Below the pieces are notes generated by a model that saw only the letters and a list, made by a program, of their open reading frames with translations, was not told where the DNA came from and made no database searches. A DNA stretch of 64,000 nucleotides from Galaxea fascicularis (taxonomy: Eukaryota > Cnidaria > Anthozoa > Scleractinia > Euphylliidae). Location: contig OX419339.1 in NCBI GenBank assembly GCA_948470475.1, positions 12,291,863 through 12,355,862 of the forward strand, given 5' to 3'. The first letter of the stretch is position 1. Each line of letters opens with the position of its first letter. This document shows positions 1 through 12,034 of this stretch, one piece after another. Both the position numbers and the translations under genes were made by a program.

Positions 1-201
1 GTGGCTACAGACACGTGGTCAATGGTAATGCCACTTCCCACCCCTGCAGCAGCTAGAACAGCATTTATTAACTTTCCTCGTAAAATGATTGAGAAGTTGC
101 GCAAGGAAATAACAAAGACTGGATCTGAAGAGCAACTGGCACAACCAACCAAGAAGGATTCAGTAGGAGCTGACCATAGACTTTATGGTGCTACAATTTA
201 A
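1..201 (+). CDS. possible 3'-terminal exon of an unrecognised gene
   Basis: An open frame runs from the window edge to a TAA at 199-201 and ends in residues RLYGATI. A pyrimidine-rich stretch ending in CAG at 47-49 could be a splice acceptor, so the true exon may start at 50. The peptide is hydrophilic (KMIEKLRKEITKTG) with no motif I recognise. An AATAAA lies 225 bases past the stop, which fits a last exon. With only 66 residues and no homology to lean on, this could be chance. Confidence 0.4.
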   Translation: MATDTWSMVMPLPTPAAARTAFINFPRKMIEKLRKEITKTGSEEQLAQPTKKDSVGADHRLYGATI

Positions 202-957
202 ATTGGTACTGTTTTTCTCCCTAGTTGCAGAAGTGAAACCTAAGGAGTAAACTTAGCCCATAGAGCAGGCACTGTCTGTGGCTAGTTAGTGCCAAATATT
301 TTTGCAAAAATGGTTCTGGGCTACTGGATTGGGGATTGTGGATTGGGGAGAGAAGCAATAATTATTTGTCACCAAGTGGGTTGCCATAAGGTAGAAAGAT
401 GGTTGAAAGTCCAAGATGTTGGCTCAATAAAAGAATGTATGTTATAACTGGCACTTTCTCCCTGGTGTAGTAACTGTAAAATTCATTAGATGTTTTGCAA
501 CTTATCCAAGTCCCTTTAACAATGATGTATTTACTGATGTACTTTCAAGTTCAGTATTCTAGCTAGGATTAAGAAACGAAGGGTGGAAAAATTTGCATAT
601 TATAATTTTTTAATTGCAGATCTGCCGTGTTGGCGTGTTAACTTAGGACGTGTTTTAGTGATGTAAACAAGAAATGTAAATGGTACACTATAAAGCACTT
701 GAAAATCAGAAATTGGTGAATTATGGCAATTATATCTAAGGCTCTATTAGGGGTTATTGGGGTATGGGATATTTAAGTAAAAAATTGTAGGGATATGTAT
801 GGGATATTTGTTGGAAAAAATAATGGGGTATGGGGTTTTTGAAAAGAAATTCTGCGATATCAAACATCAAAGTTGTCACTTTTTAAAAAAATGAAATGGT
901 CTAAAATAGGTTCATTGATCAATTTTGAAAGCACAAAAAGTGAAAAAATGTACTTAC
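202..957. other. A/T-rich stretch without a supportable gene
   Basis: Apart from the poly(A) signal, this stretch holds only A/T-rich sequence and loosely repeated GGGGTATGGG-like words around 750-835. It could be 3' untranslated sequence of the left-edge gene followed by an intron of the minus-strand gene. No open frame here is convincing. Confidence 0.5.
426..431 (+). terminator. poly(A) signal
   Basis: AATAAA in a T/G-rich context 225 bases after the stop of the partial + strand ORF at the left edge. It would serve as that gene's cleavage and polyadenylation signal. A hexamer alone is weak evidence. Confidence 0.4.
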
Positions 958-1400
958 CTGCCAATATGGTACCACTGGATTTTTTTCCCCAACATGTGTG
1001 AAGGGGACTCTGTCAAATGTAATACTTGGCTTCACCATCATCACTTCCTTTTCATTTCCAGTACACTTTAAAGTTTGGAGATTTTATCTCTTAAAAAAGT
1101 TACAACAACTTCATTTTGGACTCATTCGAAAACCAGCACATTAAATACTTTAAAGAAAAAGTATGAAAATGATGCTTGCAAAACCTCTCAGTTACCTGGA
1201 CAGTAGCCCCATCTGCCATCTCCCTTTCTCTAATTTTTTTTATAACAGTTAAATGAGCGTTATTCATCATGTCATTAGCTTCTAAAATAATTAGTTTTGT
1301 TGGGCGTTGAAGATATGGATTTTCTTTGTTTTGAGAAGGGGAGGGATCCATACCAAGAGTATGATGATTAGCTCTTTGGGTTACGATAGCGGCTTGCACT
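958..1400 (-). CDS. two internal exons of an unrecognised minus-strand gene
   Basis: Exon A is 1196..1400 (205 nt). Its acceptor reads TTAACCAACAG and its donor CCAG|GTAACTG. Exon B is 958..1065 (108 nt). Its acceptor is TTTAAAG and its donor GCAG|GTAAGTA. Exon A starts with one base of a split codon and ends in phase 0; exon B is phase 0 at both ends. The join therefore stays open for 104 full codons, running ...GATVQ then CTGNEKEVMMV... to ...NPVVPYWQ. The sequence includes KLIILEANDMMNNAHL and KKIREREMADG. I do not recognise the family. No first exon or stop was found. The upstream part would lie between 1400 and about 1950, head-to-head with the phosphoesterase gene; the downstream part lies toward or beyond the left edge. 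Clean phase agreement favours real exons over chance. Confidence 0.45.
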
Positions 1401-2088
1401 CTGTTGGTTAAAAGAAAAAATTCTGTAGCGCAATGTGTTTGTTTCAAGGTTTAAAAAAATTAGCCTAAGTTTTTCAAAAACCAATCCATTTCCATCCTTG
1501 CCATCCAGAAGAAGGCAGTATTTAGTCTCATTGCGGTGGCAAAGTCCTGGGTAAGTAAACTTCTTAATTATTTTTGGGTGTTCCCTGATTTAAAACTTAA
1601 AGCGGATCGGAATAGCAGTGTCCCTTTCAATCCAAACTTGTCCTTCTTGTATATAGTACACAATGAAGGAACTTCTCGTCTCTATTTCGTGTATATTGGT
1701 GAATGACTGACTGTTTAAAACATGGATGTGTGAAAAAAACCTTCCACATCCGAGGGCCGCATTGCAATAATTTCAACGCGTAGTGGGTAAATCTCGAAGT
1801 GTGCGCGTGGTAATTAACAAATTAAGAAGACTCGCCTGTGATCTGTTCTGTTATAAAGCACGCAGGAAGCGGATAGAGGACGAAAGAAGTGTAGGGGAAA
1901 CACGAGACGTAGTCGAGTGTTTTCCCTACTTCTTGAGTTATATCGAAACTTTATTATAATAAAAAAAAATTCCTTATCTTCTCTGCGAGTTGCGCGAAAA
2001 GCCCCCCAAAAGCTTCCCCAAAAGCCTCTTCTGGCCAGAGAGGCGGAAAGAGGTCCAGTCTCCTCGCGGACACCTCCATACATTTGAT

Positions 2089-4853
2089 ATGGCGCACTCG
2101 ATCCGTGTGTTCGGAAGTGTGGGAGCTCTTCTGGCAACAACGCTGGCTGCGACTCTGATCCTTGATCTGAAACCACAAAGGAAAATGATCCTGTTCAGAA
2201 TTCAAATGATCCTGTTGTTTTGTATGGTTATGAGCGCTATGACGCGGTTTGTTTGGGTAAACCTCTTAGTTTTACTTCCCTTTCGACGAACAAAGCAGAC
2301 GACTTTACTTGTCATTCACTGGCTTTCGTACATCGCTCTCGTAGCCTTTGTTGCCTTGGCGTTCTTCAGTATTCCCATTGGAAGGTTCTTCGTCGGGTTT
2401 GAGCCGTATCTAATCTCCAGACTGGCCTTCACTTGTTTAGGGCTTCTTGTTTTGATGTTCTTCAATCTTTGTGTTCTTAGCGTCGTTTTTTTTATGTTAC
2501 AACTTTGCAACTTTGAGCTGCCCAATGCAGACAGGTGGAAAAGTGGCATAGCTACCATTATTTCTTCGTACCTATGTGTATACGGTTTATCCTCAGCATC
2601 TCGAGACCCAGCGATAAAAGGAGTGGAAATTCCTCTAGCGAAACTACCACAGTCATTACGTGGCACAACAATTATCCAGTTGTCAGACATTCATCTTGGG
2701 CCAATGGTGGGAAAAACTGACCTTTCCAGAGTGGTTGATATGGTGGCTATAATAAAGCCAGATATCATTGTAATTACCGGAGACTTGGTCGATTCTACAG
2801 TGGAAAATTTAAAGCAAGTTGCTCAACCGCTCAAGGGGCTGAGATCAAAATATGGCACATTCTTTGTGACAGGTGGACTCTTTTCTTCACTTCTCTTATT
2901 GCTGTTATTCAACTTTCAGGCGCGTAGCGTTCTATACGCATATCCGCACGTGCGTACGTGAAGTGAACAGAAAATTTTGAAAGTTTTAGCAATTGTTTCT
3001 ATTTTTAACATTTTGCTTGCACGCAACCAAGATTTCGTGATGAAAACACCACTTTGATTAAATTCTAAAAACTAAAACAGAAGCTATCCCATGTTCTAAC
3101 TTTGCAGAACGCAGTATTTTCGCTCAGTTTACTCAGGTTTCTAGATCATGTACTTGTGCGTACTTGAAAAAATGACCACGCTACGCGCCTGACTTTCTGC
3201 GATGTTTGCCTTAATTAAGCCCCTGCTAAGCGATCAAACACTTTCGTAAATATTGCTGTAATTATTCAATTTTGTGCAATGTTTGCTGTATGTAGTCCTA
3301 AGCCTTGGCTAAACGATCAAACCTTTTCGTCCAACATTGTGTTTGTAACATTGCATTTGGCAAGTCCACAGAGTGATTATTGCGTATTGTTGTTCATGTG
3401 ACACCATTTCAGTGCAAAATGCTTAACTTCCCAGTGTTGGACAATGACATTTAGTTGTGGCTTTAAAAAGATACAAATAACTGTTTTTACTACTACTGTA
3501 CAATTTTTTTTCATAGTTTTCTTGAGAACCTTAATTAGGTCCCTTGGAATTTTCAATGACTTTGTTGGCATGGCATGCTAGTTTTTTAGAACCTACTTGT
3601 TTTTAATTTTTATCTCTGCTCAGGGAATCATGAGTATTTCACTGGAGATGTAGATGCATGGCTGCAAGAATTAAAAGAGCTTGGAATTCATCCTCTTCAC
3701 AACTCACATGTCTTCATTTCAAGCACAAAAAACCCTGAGGACAAGATCTTTCTTGCTGGGGTGGATGATATAGAAGCTGATAGGCTCAGGTAAAATAGGA
3801 ATTGGTGAAACATTAATTTACTGTTAGTAATGAAAGTGTTTGGAAGTGTAAATTGCGATAGTGAAGGCTTGCTTGATTTGTTAGTCATAACATTGTACCT
3901 GAGTCAAAATAATTACTTTCATTAACTACCAAGTTGTCAATGCCAAACTTGTGCAAGGGTCTGCTTTATTTGTCATAATGTTATTGATTCCATTTTTTAG
4001 AGTTGCAATATTATATGTGGAGGCAGGATGCATTGCTGAGTGGTTTAGGGTGCTGTCAGTATTTCATTGCAGTGACCGGGGCTCAAATCCTGCTCTGGCC
4101 ACTGGCTGGTGTTGTTCTTGGTATGTGCCTGGTTCAACTCCTCGGTCATATGCCTTGTCTGCCTCCCACCAGTTGTGATTCTTAACTCTGTTGTTTTCAT
4201 TTGCATTATTTATTTCATTGTTCCTTAAAAGCCCCTTCAGGGGAGTGGTCAATTAAGTATTTATTGTAATTATTATTATTGTTATTATTATAACTATTAA
4301 CTTTAATTTTATTGTTATTGTTGTATTTATTATAATTTAGCTATCTGTGTATGAAAAGCCCCATCAGGGGATGTGCTCAGTAATGTTATCCAGTGTTTAT
4401 ATCCAGCTCTAATAAGCAAAGGAAATGTTGAGGGTCATGAGAACATTACCCCACTCTCCCCCTTAGCTTTCAAGATGGAAGGGTTGTGATCATGATTTTC
4501 TTGTAGACATTATTTCTTTTTTTCCTAACAGCTATGATGGTCATGGCATGAAAATTGCTGAGGCTCTGAGTGCAAAGCTTGACAAGTATCCTACAATCCT
4601 ACTAGCTCATCAGCCTCGGGCAGCCCAGCAAGCTTTGATGCAGTTTCCAGGCATTGATTTGATCTTATGTGGTCACACTCATGGAGGACAGTTCTTTCCT
4701 TTTAATATTCTTGTGTACTTTTTTAATCCATTTTTTGCTGGTCTGTACAAACAAAAGGACACCTTTGTTTATGTCTCTTCTGGAACATATTTCTATGGTA
4801 TACCTTTTCGAATTGGATCCAGGAAAGAGATAACCTTAATTACATTAGTTTGA
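2089..4853 (+). CDS. TMPPE: TMPPE-like transmembrane metallophosphoesterase
   Basis: Three exons: 2089..2872, 3624..3789 and 4532..4853, all GT/AG with matching phases, giving 423 aa (human TMPPE is about 450). The start is the ATG opening MAHSIRVFG; longer readings need non-ATG starts. The N-terminal ~185 residues hold several hydrophobic membrane segments. The calcineurin-like phosphoesterase domain follows. Metal-binding motifs are DIHLGP (from SDIHLG), GDLVD, GNHEY (created by the exon 1/2 join) and GHTHGGQFFP, with LLAHQPR in the last exon. The family is predicted to hydrolyse phosphoesters using a two-metal centre at a membrane; the substrate is unknown. Intron 2 carries a tRNA-derived SINE. 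Bacterial YkuE/YaeI-type enzymes are the closest family logic. Confidence 0.93.
4020..4340 (+). mobile_element. tRNA-derived SINE in intron 2 of the phosphoesterase gene
   Basis: A tRNA-like head contains a box A-like GCTGAGTGGTTTAGGGTG and a box B-like GGGGCTCAAATCC, as in a Ser/Leu-type tRNA. A non-tRNA body follows, then AAAAGCCCCTTCAGGGG and an A/T-rich tail of TTATTG/TTATTA units. This is the layout of a Pol III SINE. The GCCCC..GGGG tail motif appears again at 4354-4371. Confidence 0.7.
4354..4371 (+). repeat. second copy of the SINE 3' tail motif
   Basis: AAAAGCCCCATCAGGGG nearly repeats the motif at about 4227-4243, separated by the A/T-rich tail. It may be the remnant of a second SINE 3' end or a tail duplication. 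GCCCC and GGGG can pair as a small hairpin. Confidence 0.5.
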
Positions 4854-5210
4854 AAGTTTGAAATTGAAATTAATGATAAATGCAGCTTAGGAGCGGTTTA
4901 AGGATTTTTAGATGTGAATATTGAGATATTTGTGAATTGCTGTAAAAGTTTAGGGAATGAATTGTCTTATAAACTGAACCAATCTTATAGGATAGAATTT
5001 TGGATGGTTTCCTTAACTATAATAATCTGTCTGAATTAAAAGAAGAAATGAAATAATAATTTCTTGAAAGAGTAGCTGCCATGAAGGGCTAATAGAATAG
5101 AAATTATTATTCTTTTTCAATTACCTATTAACTATTTCAGCCACATACTTTTCCAAAATTTTCCTCTTCTTAGTAAGACCGTGTATTGTTATCAAATAAT
5201 GATACAGAAC

Positions 5211-5500
5211 GGCCCGATTTATACTAGAGACGGATCATCCGTCTGGGACGAACTTGGGCAAAGAACGATAGTTCGTCTGATAATTCGTCTGCGTATAAAT
5301 ACGGGCAAACAGACGGATCATCCGTCCAGACGAACTATCTGGATAATTCGTCGATGAACACGAATTATCCAGATAGTTCGTCTGGACGGATAATCCATCT
5401 GTTTGCTCGTATTTATACGCAGACGAATTATCAGACGAACTATCATTCTTTGCCCAAGTTCATCCCAGACGGATGATCCGTCTCTAGTATAAATCGGGCC
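5211..5500. mobile_element. 290-bp fold-back MITE
   Basis: The whole element is one inverted repeat centred near 5355. It starts GGCCCGATTTATACTAG and ends with the complement, CTAGTATAAATCGGGCC. Arms are about 140 bases each, with an 8-base centre between GGATAATTCGT and ACGAATTATCC. The arms contain smaller perfect palindromes such as GACGGATCATCCGTC. No coding capacity. No flanking target duplication could be fixed with confidence. The A/T microsatellite from 5501 abuts the right end. Confidence 0.85.
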
Positions 5501-6240
5501 AATTATTATAATTATAATTATTATAATTATTATTATTATTATTATCATGATCACTGTTATTATAGCAATCTATTCTCAATCATTCCACCTGATTAATGCC
5601 ATGAGAAAGATATGAATCAAGTTTTAGATGGAAAAGTCATCCATAGTACATTTATTTATTAATTTGGCCATATGCAGGGCTTCAATATGACATGCAAAAA
5701 TTTGACAAATTAGGTCAAATTTTTCAAGACATTTTTTAGCATCTTACATCCAACTGAGCATGGCCTAACTTCTCTTGTCAGACTACTCTTTTTATCATAT
5801 CCTGTTTCCGTTTTACAAATTAAGAGTATTGTAACTTTGCATGGATTTTACCTGAGATTTTGTGTTCAAATGTGCAATTCTTATCATAAAACTTGTCATT
5901 TAATTGTAACATCAGTAAAATGAGTCATTAATGACCACAGAATACAGGAAAATGATCTTAGAGAACTCAGATTTAAACAATTTTTCGGAACCCCGTAGAA
6001 GGCTCGAGCCTTCGGCGATCGTCCAATAAAACTGACTCTTTGCATCTCTGCGTTTTCCCCTCTCCCTCCCCTTTGAATGGCTGCCCTGACATACTACCCA
6101 GGCATCCTAGGAAAAAAATAACTACGAAGATACATGAGCAAGAGTTCTTGGTCGTGCATGAGACAAACATTAAACTAGTGACTGTTTTGTTTTCTCCTTT
6201 TCTTTTCTTTAAATAATTACAGTTGTATCAAATTTGTTCT

Positions 6241-6381
6241 TATAGGTGGTTTTCACGTTACGTCATCGCTGCCATGCTGGTAGAGAGTAAGCAATAGATC
6301 TCCCATTAGCTCGTTTTGTTCGTCCACCAGCATTTGTACATTTCATCATTGTTATCTGTGTCTCTGTGCAAACCACCTATA
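6241..6381. mobile_element. short TA-flanked MITE
   Basis: The ends are inverted copies: TATAGGTGGTTTTCACG on the left and CAAACCACCTATA on the right. A TA at each edge is consistent with a TA target duplication, as in Tc1/mariner-type insertions. The 141 bp between them do not code. It lies 40 bases from the tRNA gene's terminator. Confidence 0.65.
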
Positions 6382-6396
6382 GTTAGAAAATAAAAG

Positions 6397-6413
6397 AACA
6401 AAAAAAAAAAAAA
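6397..6413 (-). terminator. Pol III terminator of tRNA-Gly
   Basis: A run of A on the + strand is a long T tract immediately 3' of the tRNA gene on the minus strand, as needed to stop RNA polymerase III. Confidence 0.8.
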
Positions 6414-6421
6414 GAGAGTCG

Positions 6422-6492
6422 TGCACTGGCCGGGAATCGAACCCGGGCCTCCCGCGTGGCAGGCGAGAATTCTACCACTGAACCACCAGTGC
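6422..6492 (-). tRNA. tRNA-Gly (anticodon GCC)
   Basis: 71 nt on the minus strand, beginning GCACTGGTGGTTCAG and ending GGCCAGTGCA without encoded CCA. The acceptor stem GCACTGG/CCAGTGC is perfect. Box A is TGGTTCAGTGG, box B is GGTTCGATTCC, and the anticodon loop reads CTGCCAC with GCC as anticodon. The length and near-identity to the animal tRNA-Gly(GCC) consensus indicate a functional gene. A poly-T terminator follows. Confidence 0.96.
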
Positions 6493-9400
6493 TGACGATT
6501 GGGGAGAGGTAGAACTTTTTAGCTATTAAATGACTGAACAATTGAATTTTCTATTTATTCACATTCCAAAGGGTTTACAAACGGTAAAATTAATTAATAC
6601 GTGTTAGCGAAAGATAGAGCTGACAAATGAAATAGCTACACAACTGGAATGAGGCTAAAAACGTGGGCTCAACCGCGCGAGACTCAAAAAAAAAAAAAAA
6701 ATACGATAAGAGTTACGGAAGAAGTTATTTTCGATGGGATTTAGGTAGTGTAGTAAATTTAGATGACGGACTTGCGCTCGCACGTTCGTGAAACTGTTTT
6801 ATTAGTCAGCCTTTCATCAGTCTCTTCTGGGATGTCACGCAACGCTTCCCTGTTGCGTGATATACCAAAAACGGCTGCGAATAGCCTTTCATGGGTTCTA
6901 CGAACGATTCAAAACCTCAGGTGGCTAAACGGAGAAACATCATGAAAACATGCGGGAGCTCAAATTGTTGCTGCAACATTGTTGTCTCGTTTAGCCAGTG
7001 GTAAAGTTAAGTTCCTCGTCTCATGAGTGCCGACCTGGGGAGAAGTTCACTCATATTCCACGGGCACAGTCATCCCACACTCGTCTTTTACTTTTAAGGT
7101 CAACACTCACGAGGGGAAGATGCTTTTGTGACGATCTCTATTTTACCCAGTACTCTACAGTCCTGCACATAGACGCTTCCTTCTGGTTCCTTCCTGCGAC
7201 GCGGGTGACCTGTGTCAGCTCCGTTGAATTTTCTCAATTTAAATTCCATGATATGCACTGCGCCACATGCATGGCTACAGTCGATGATTATGACATGGGA
7301 ACAGTACAGATGCAATGTGTCTTGTAATGTATTAGGGATACTCGAACATCATGCTCAACAAATTACAGTTCACCATGAGTTGACAGCTGTCTTCAACAGT
7401 TGACAGACATACTCAGAAAAAGTGGCACAAATTGGTTTCAGTTAGGCATTCAAAATGATTAGTCTTGTGAATTTAGAGGGGGGTAGCAGGGGTTAATGTA
7501 CATCACCGTCATCAAAGTTTTGTGTGTTTTGTTTTTGGGTGCAGAGCGGACTTACAATGAGTTGTTTGATTGAAGTTGGCCTGCGTAGCAAGCGTTACCG
7601 TGGGGTGAACGCTGAAACCCCCACGGAAACGCTTGCTGCGCCATTACGACCCTGTCCTTTACCTAACCCCCCCCCCCCTTGTCTACTGTACCAAACGTGG
7701 CCGATGTCATAGGAAATGACAACTGATGATCAGAGGCTACAATAGTTCGGGGCTATCTTCAATTTGTAGCTCCTATATATCTGATCTGAAGAACTGCTGC
7801 CTCAGATAGACATCAGATAGTCATTTAAAAAGCCCATCTCGACGATTCACTGACGACTCAGGACTCTGAGGTTATCACTCCTGGCTGAGCTGTTCTGCTG
7901 ATAAGTGTGATTGAGCTGTGAGAAAAAGTCAAATGTCAAGCGGGTTAGGGTTTCGGGACAGTTGCAAAACGTTTGTGCATTGAATGCGGATCTCATCACA
8001 GTACAAGGCAATAATTTCTTACAAACTCTTATTTGGTAAGTAAACTTACAGTAGAAGTTGTGCATCCAACACTTTAATAATTAATTTATTGATTGTGAAT
8101 GCGAGTTGTTGCATTCATTCAATCATTGAAGAAGGCTGAAGCATTCTGTTTGGGTGTTGGCAAACATGAACTTCCCATTGTGGGGGATTTCGATCAAAAT
8201 AGACCGTAAGTGGCAACTGTCACAAAACGAGTTATGCTTCAACTCTTGTCGATTTATTAACGTCTACATTTCCATTCTGTGCTCTATAATAGCCAACCGA
8301 GGAATATTTAACCATTCTTCGCGTGCTGTTTATTTCGGAGTTGTGTTTCTGGAACGAAACCAAGATAGGTAACGCTCCTCTAACTATCTGGTTACGGTAT
8401 CTGATGTTCGAGTATTATTATTAGATATTACTAATTACAGAATCGTATCCGATTGTGTACGTCAAAAACTAATACTTTCTTCATTGTTCAAACCTAGAGG
8501 AGATATGGAAGTTTTGAAGCGGGTAGCTTTGCACCGCGAATTTGACCGATTACGCGCGTGTTGCATCAGGTTTGTGTTAAGTGAAAAGACCTTGAAGCGG
8601 TTGCTTTGAATGCGAGCCAATATTATGTATCACTTTAAAAATGGTTTGTGGGTTTTACAGTACAAGGAAGCAAAAATAAGTCTAATTATTCCCCATAAAC
8701 ACCTCTTGCTTTTGCAATATTGTTCTCACTAAATTGACTTTCTCTTTTGAGCTTTCATTTGATGTCTGACCTCATTTCCTTTTAGTCATGTCTTTAAAAA
8801 ACATGTAGGCAACGTGTCAGAGATGGTTCAGAGTGAATTAAAAGAAAACCAAACACTCCGATGACATTTAAGCTGTCCTACGGACAAAAAATTTGTCTTC
8901 TCTAGGACATTTTTTGCGTAAGAAGGGCAAGTCAGTGGGTCGTTAGCACAATGTAGGAAATTGTGAAACCAAACAGATTTGCATTTAGCAGGGAGCCGAA
9001 GCTTGCGGTTTTTTATACAATTACCACAACATCTTTCCCTTGCGGATTACTCCGCCAATATTTTCCTTCAAATTTAATCCTTGAACGCTTTTCGTATTCA
9101 TTACCCGACTGAAATATAGCGGCCAATTTTTTGGCGGGAGTTAATTTAAAAGAAAATTTATTTGGATGGGAAGGCCAGGCCTTCTCACTCTGAGACAAAA
9201 CCGATTTTTATTGAAACCTCTTACAAAATCTCGCTGTTGTACAACAGGGGCGTGAAAATTTCTTGAAATCGTAACTTTAGAATGTTGCAAGTTTTACAAA
9301 ACTGGTCTGGTGACCAACTTCTGCATAAGGCCCATTGTATTTTACTCCGATATTCAGTTTAGCCTAGAAGCTACGATAGAATTTAGGAGAGTCGACGACA

Positions 9401-11940
9401 CGCGACACGAGAGTTGAGAATCGCGCTTTTCGTCTCCCCGCGTCTACTCGCTTTCGTGCTACACACAGGCGGCCCAAGCGTATGTTCTTAACTAGAACTT
9501 GGGCTGCATGTGCTCAACGACTTCATCCTTGCTCTTATGTTCCTATGACGGCTCTTCTAAAAGTCGATCTCTTTCCAAATCCCTGAACTTTCATGTTTTA
9601 TAGCTCCTGGGCCGGCCAATTCTTCAGATAGAAGAACTGATGTTTGTGCCATTTCAAAAGGGCAAAAGACCTTTACGTCTCATTGACATTAGACAGATTT
9701 TTCATCGAAAGTCCTTGTGTATGTGTATGCGGTGTGTGTGTTTTTTTGTGGCAAAGTTGTAAGGTTCAAACTGATTGTGCTCATTCACCAAAAATACTTA
9801 GCCCTGCCATGGAACTTCACTTTAAATTTAGACCTTATCGAAAGGTTTTGTGGCTTCGAGACAAAAAAAATAGCTAGGAATGTTTTGTGTTAAACACATG
9901 CCACATGCCTTGGCCCCCCCGCAGGACGGATGTTGCTTTTCCGCTTCGTACCCAAGGATTCTTGGTCGCGTTGCACATGCAATGCTTTCTTCATTGTTTT
10001 GAATGCATTGAAATGGAACTAAGATGCAGTAGCGAATCCATATCTATATTTTTCCGCTTTATTGTTAACAGGGCAATTTATTTTGTGGGGTGTTCAAATT
10101 GAAAGCAAACAATGTATTACAAAAGTACGCGCCCTGTCTCCGTATTAAGCGAACTCAATTTAAATGTGTAGACAAAACCTTGCCTGTCATTAGCGTGTTC
10201 TCCTGTGTATTCTTCTTTATGCAAATTCTGTTTCTTACAAGAGACGGTTAATCCCGCGTTTCATGCAAATAATCTTGCAATTTTTCGAAACGAGAACAGC
10301 GCCTTGTGAAATCGAGTTTAACCGATACTCTGACGGTTCGTGGATTGCCAAGTACTTTTTCTTAGCAAATTATGACGTTTTGGACATAAATATATCCAAG
10401 AGTCGTTCTCGATAAATTTGGGAAATTGTTTCACTTTTAGGCTGTTTTGGTAGTGACAGACATTTGGCAATATTGTTTACACCATCAGCCAGCCAGCAGC
10501 CTATCTTCAACAAGGAAGAAATTGAATTTTCAGTGAAATATAAGTGGCATAAATTAACGTGAAAGTTTTAGATCTGCTCGACTTCACTGGTAAGTGTAAT
10601 GAATTTGTTGTTTTCCACTCGATAGGTGAAAGATTACCTCGGTCTAGTGATGTGAAAGAGTTGTTACATTGTGCTATAACGTCGAAACTATGTTTGCCGC
10701 GATAAGAATCGATCGTGGTGGGAGGTTGAATTGATGTTTTCTGTGAGCGAAGGCGGACTTGACAGTGTGCAACATTACCCGTACTACTCCCCATTGTAGG
10801 CGCAGGCAAAAGATGCATTAGTGTCCATTATAACAGCAGGTTTTAAAACTCTCACTGTACAAAATATGACCCAGTGACCTTTCTTATATATTCTGCGTCT
10901 TCGTCCACAAATACTGCAATCTGGTAATCCGGTTTGTGTATTTCGTCCGATATTGACCAACGCTTTGATAAAAAGCTTTCATTTATTATGTCGTTTCATC
11001 ATTTTATTTCGCTCGGACAGGCGATCGGATTTAAGTACCAGTTTGCCTAAAAGTGAACACCCTTTATGTTGAAATTTATATCTACTGTCAAGATATCATC
11101 AAAGCCAAAATGAACGCGTATTTTACATGGAGGAACTTAAAATATTTTAGTAACCTGTAGTAAACTGTGCCATGACACTACACTGAACTTACGTTTATGA
11201 CGTGAGAGATGCAAAAATAAGTTAAGCAGGATTGTAATATCACTGCAGAATTAACACAAGTAAGAAAATGGTCTTTGCTTGCAGACTCATAAATTAACTC
11301 AACACAAAATTGAGTATAGAGAATAATAATTTATTCAAGGGTAGTAAACCAACAGTGGCGTTTTGAACATTCTTCTGCTCACTCACTGTCTCTCTCCTAA
11401 AAGTCTTAGATCAAGTAAAAAAATTAATCACAAGTCCCTTGCAGGAGAGAATTGTTTCTTCTTAAACCATGAAGCACAACTTACAATAATAAACAAATTT
11501 TGAATGACGGGCCGGCATTAAGTTTTAATTTCCAAGTCACAACCCGATTGGTTTCTTCAAACAACGGCTACTCAAGGAAATTTGGTTTAGATTTATTGAT
11601 TGCTTTAGTTGTTTGGAGGTGTTTATTTTACAAAGTCTTTGTTTCGTTCAAACCGCAACTCTTCCAATATTTTTCTACCCCCAACATATTTCTCAGTGCG
11701 CTTAAGACAACATTATTTGGTATTTGGTCGCGATTCATTCAGAAATTCATGGTTGCCCGAAAAGTAGTCTACTGTCTAAAGTGATTTGGCAGAAGTAGGT
11801 GTGACTTGTCCTGATTTGGGTTTGAATGACCTAGAAAACGAAGCTACAACCAGTTGCAAAATTGTTGAGACGTTCGCAATCAAAAACGTCTCTTCTTTCT
11901 CTAAAACGCTGCTGCTAACAAATCTGTGGGATACAATACA
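6493..11940. other. gene-poor intergenic region
   Basis: No open frame here has splice context or composition that persuades me. It holds a small fold-back at 7583-7641, a poly-C run near 7665-7678, and short A/T-rich and T/G-rich simple stretches. An exon-like reading at about 8167 with a good GTAAGT donor is noted under rejected items. Confidence 0.5.
7583..7641. repeat. small fold-back repeat
   Basis: GCGTAGCAAGCGTTACCGTG and its near complement CCCCACGGAAACGCTTGCTGCGC flank an 11-base centre. The arm words GCGTAGCAAGCGTTTCCG recur in the fold-back at 32959-33041, marking one dispersed family. Confidence 0.6.
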
Positions 11941-11942
11941 CA

Positions 11943-12034
11943 CCCCCTCCCTCTCCCCCTTTCAAAGTTGTTCCTCAAAGTTTCGAGCAGGTGTTGCACT
12001 GTTAACAACTTTCATAAGAGGGGGAGGGGGAGGG
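11943..12034. repeat. C-rich/G-rich inverted repeat
   Basis: A C-rich arm (CCCCTCCCTCTCCCCC followed by AAAGTTGTT) faces a G-rich arm (AACAACTTT followed by GAGGGGGAGGGGGAGGG). The arms pair over about 28 bases with a small bulge and enclose about 30 bases. The G-rich arm has three close G tracts and might form a quadruplex. Confidence 0.55.

Noticed and set aside
1509..1550. Plus-strand micro-exon with acceptor CCATCCAG and donor CCTGG|GTAAGT
   Set aside because: Open in one frame for 14 codons, but no partner exons were found and it conflicts with the minus-strand model; probably chance.
1990..2088. Extended N-terminus of the phosphoesterase
   Set aside because: It relies on a TTG start; the first ATG in frame is at 2089 and gives a sensible membrane-protein start.
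8167..8207. Exon-like start MNFPLWGISIKID followed by CC|GTAAGT
   Set aside because: Good donor, but no downstream exon in phase could be identified; too short to support.
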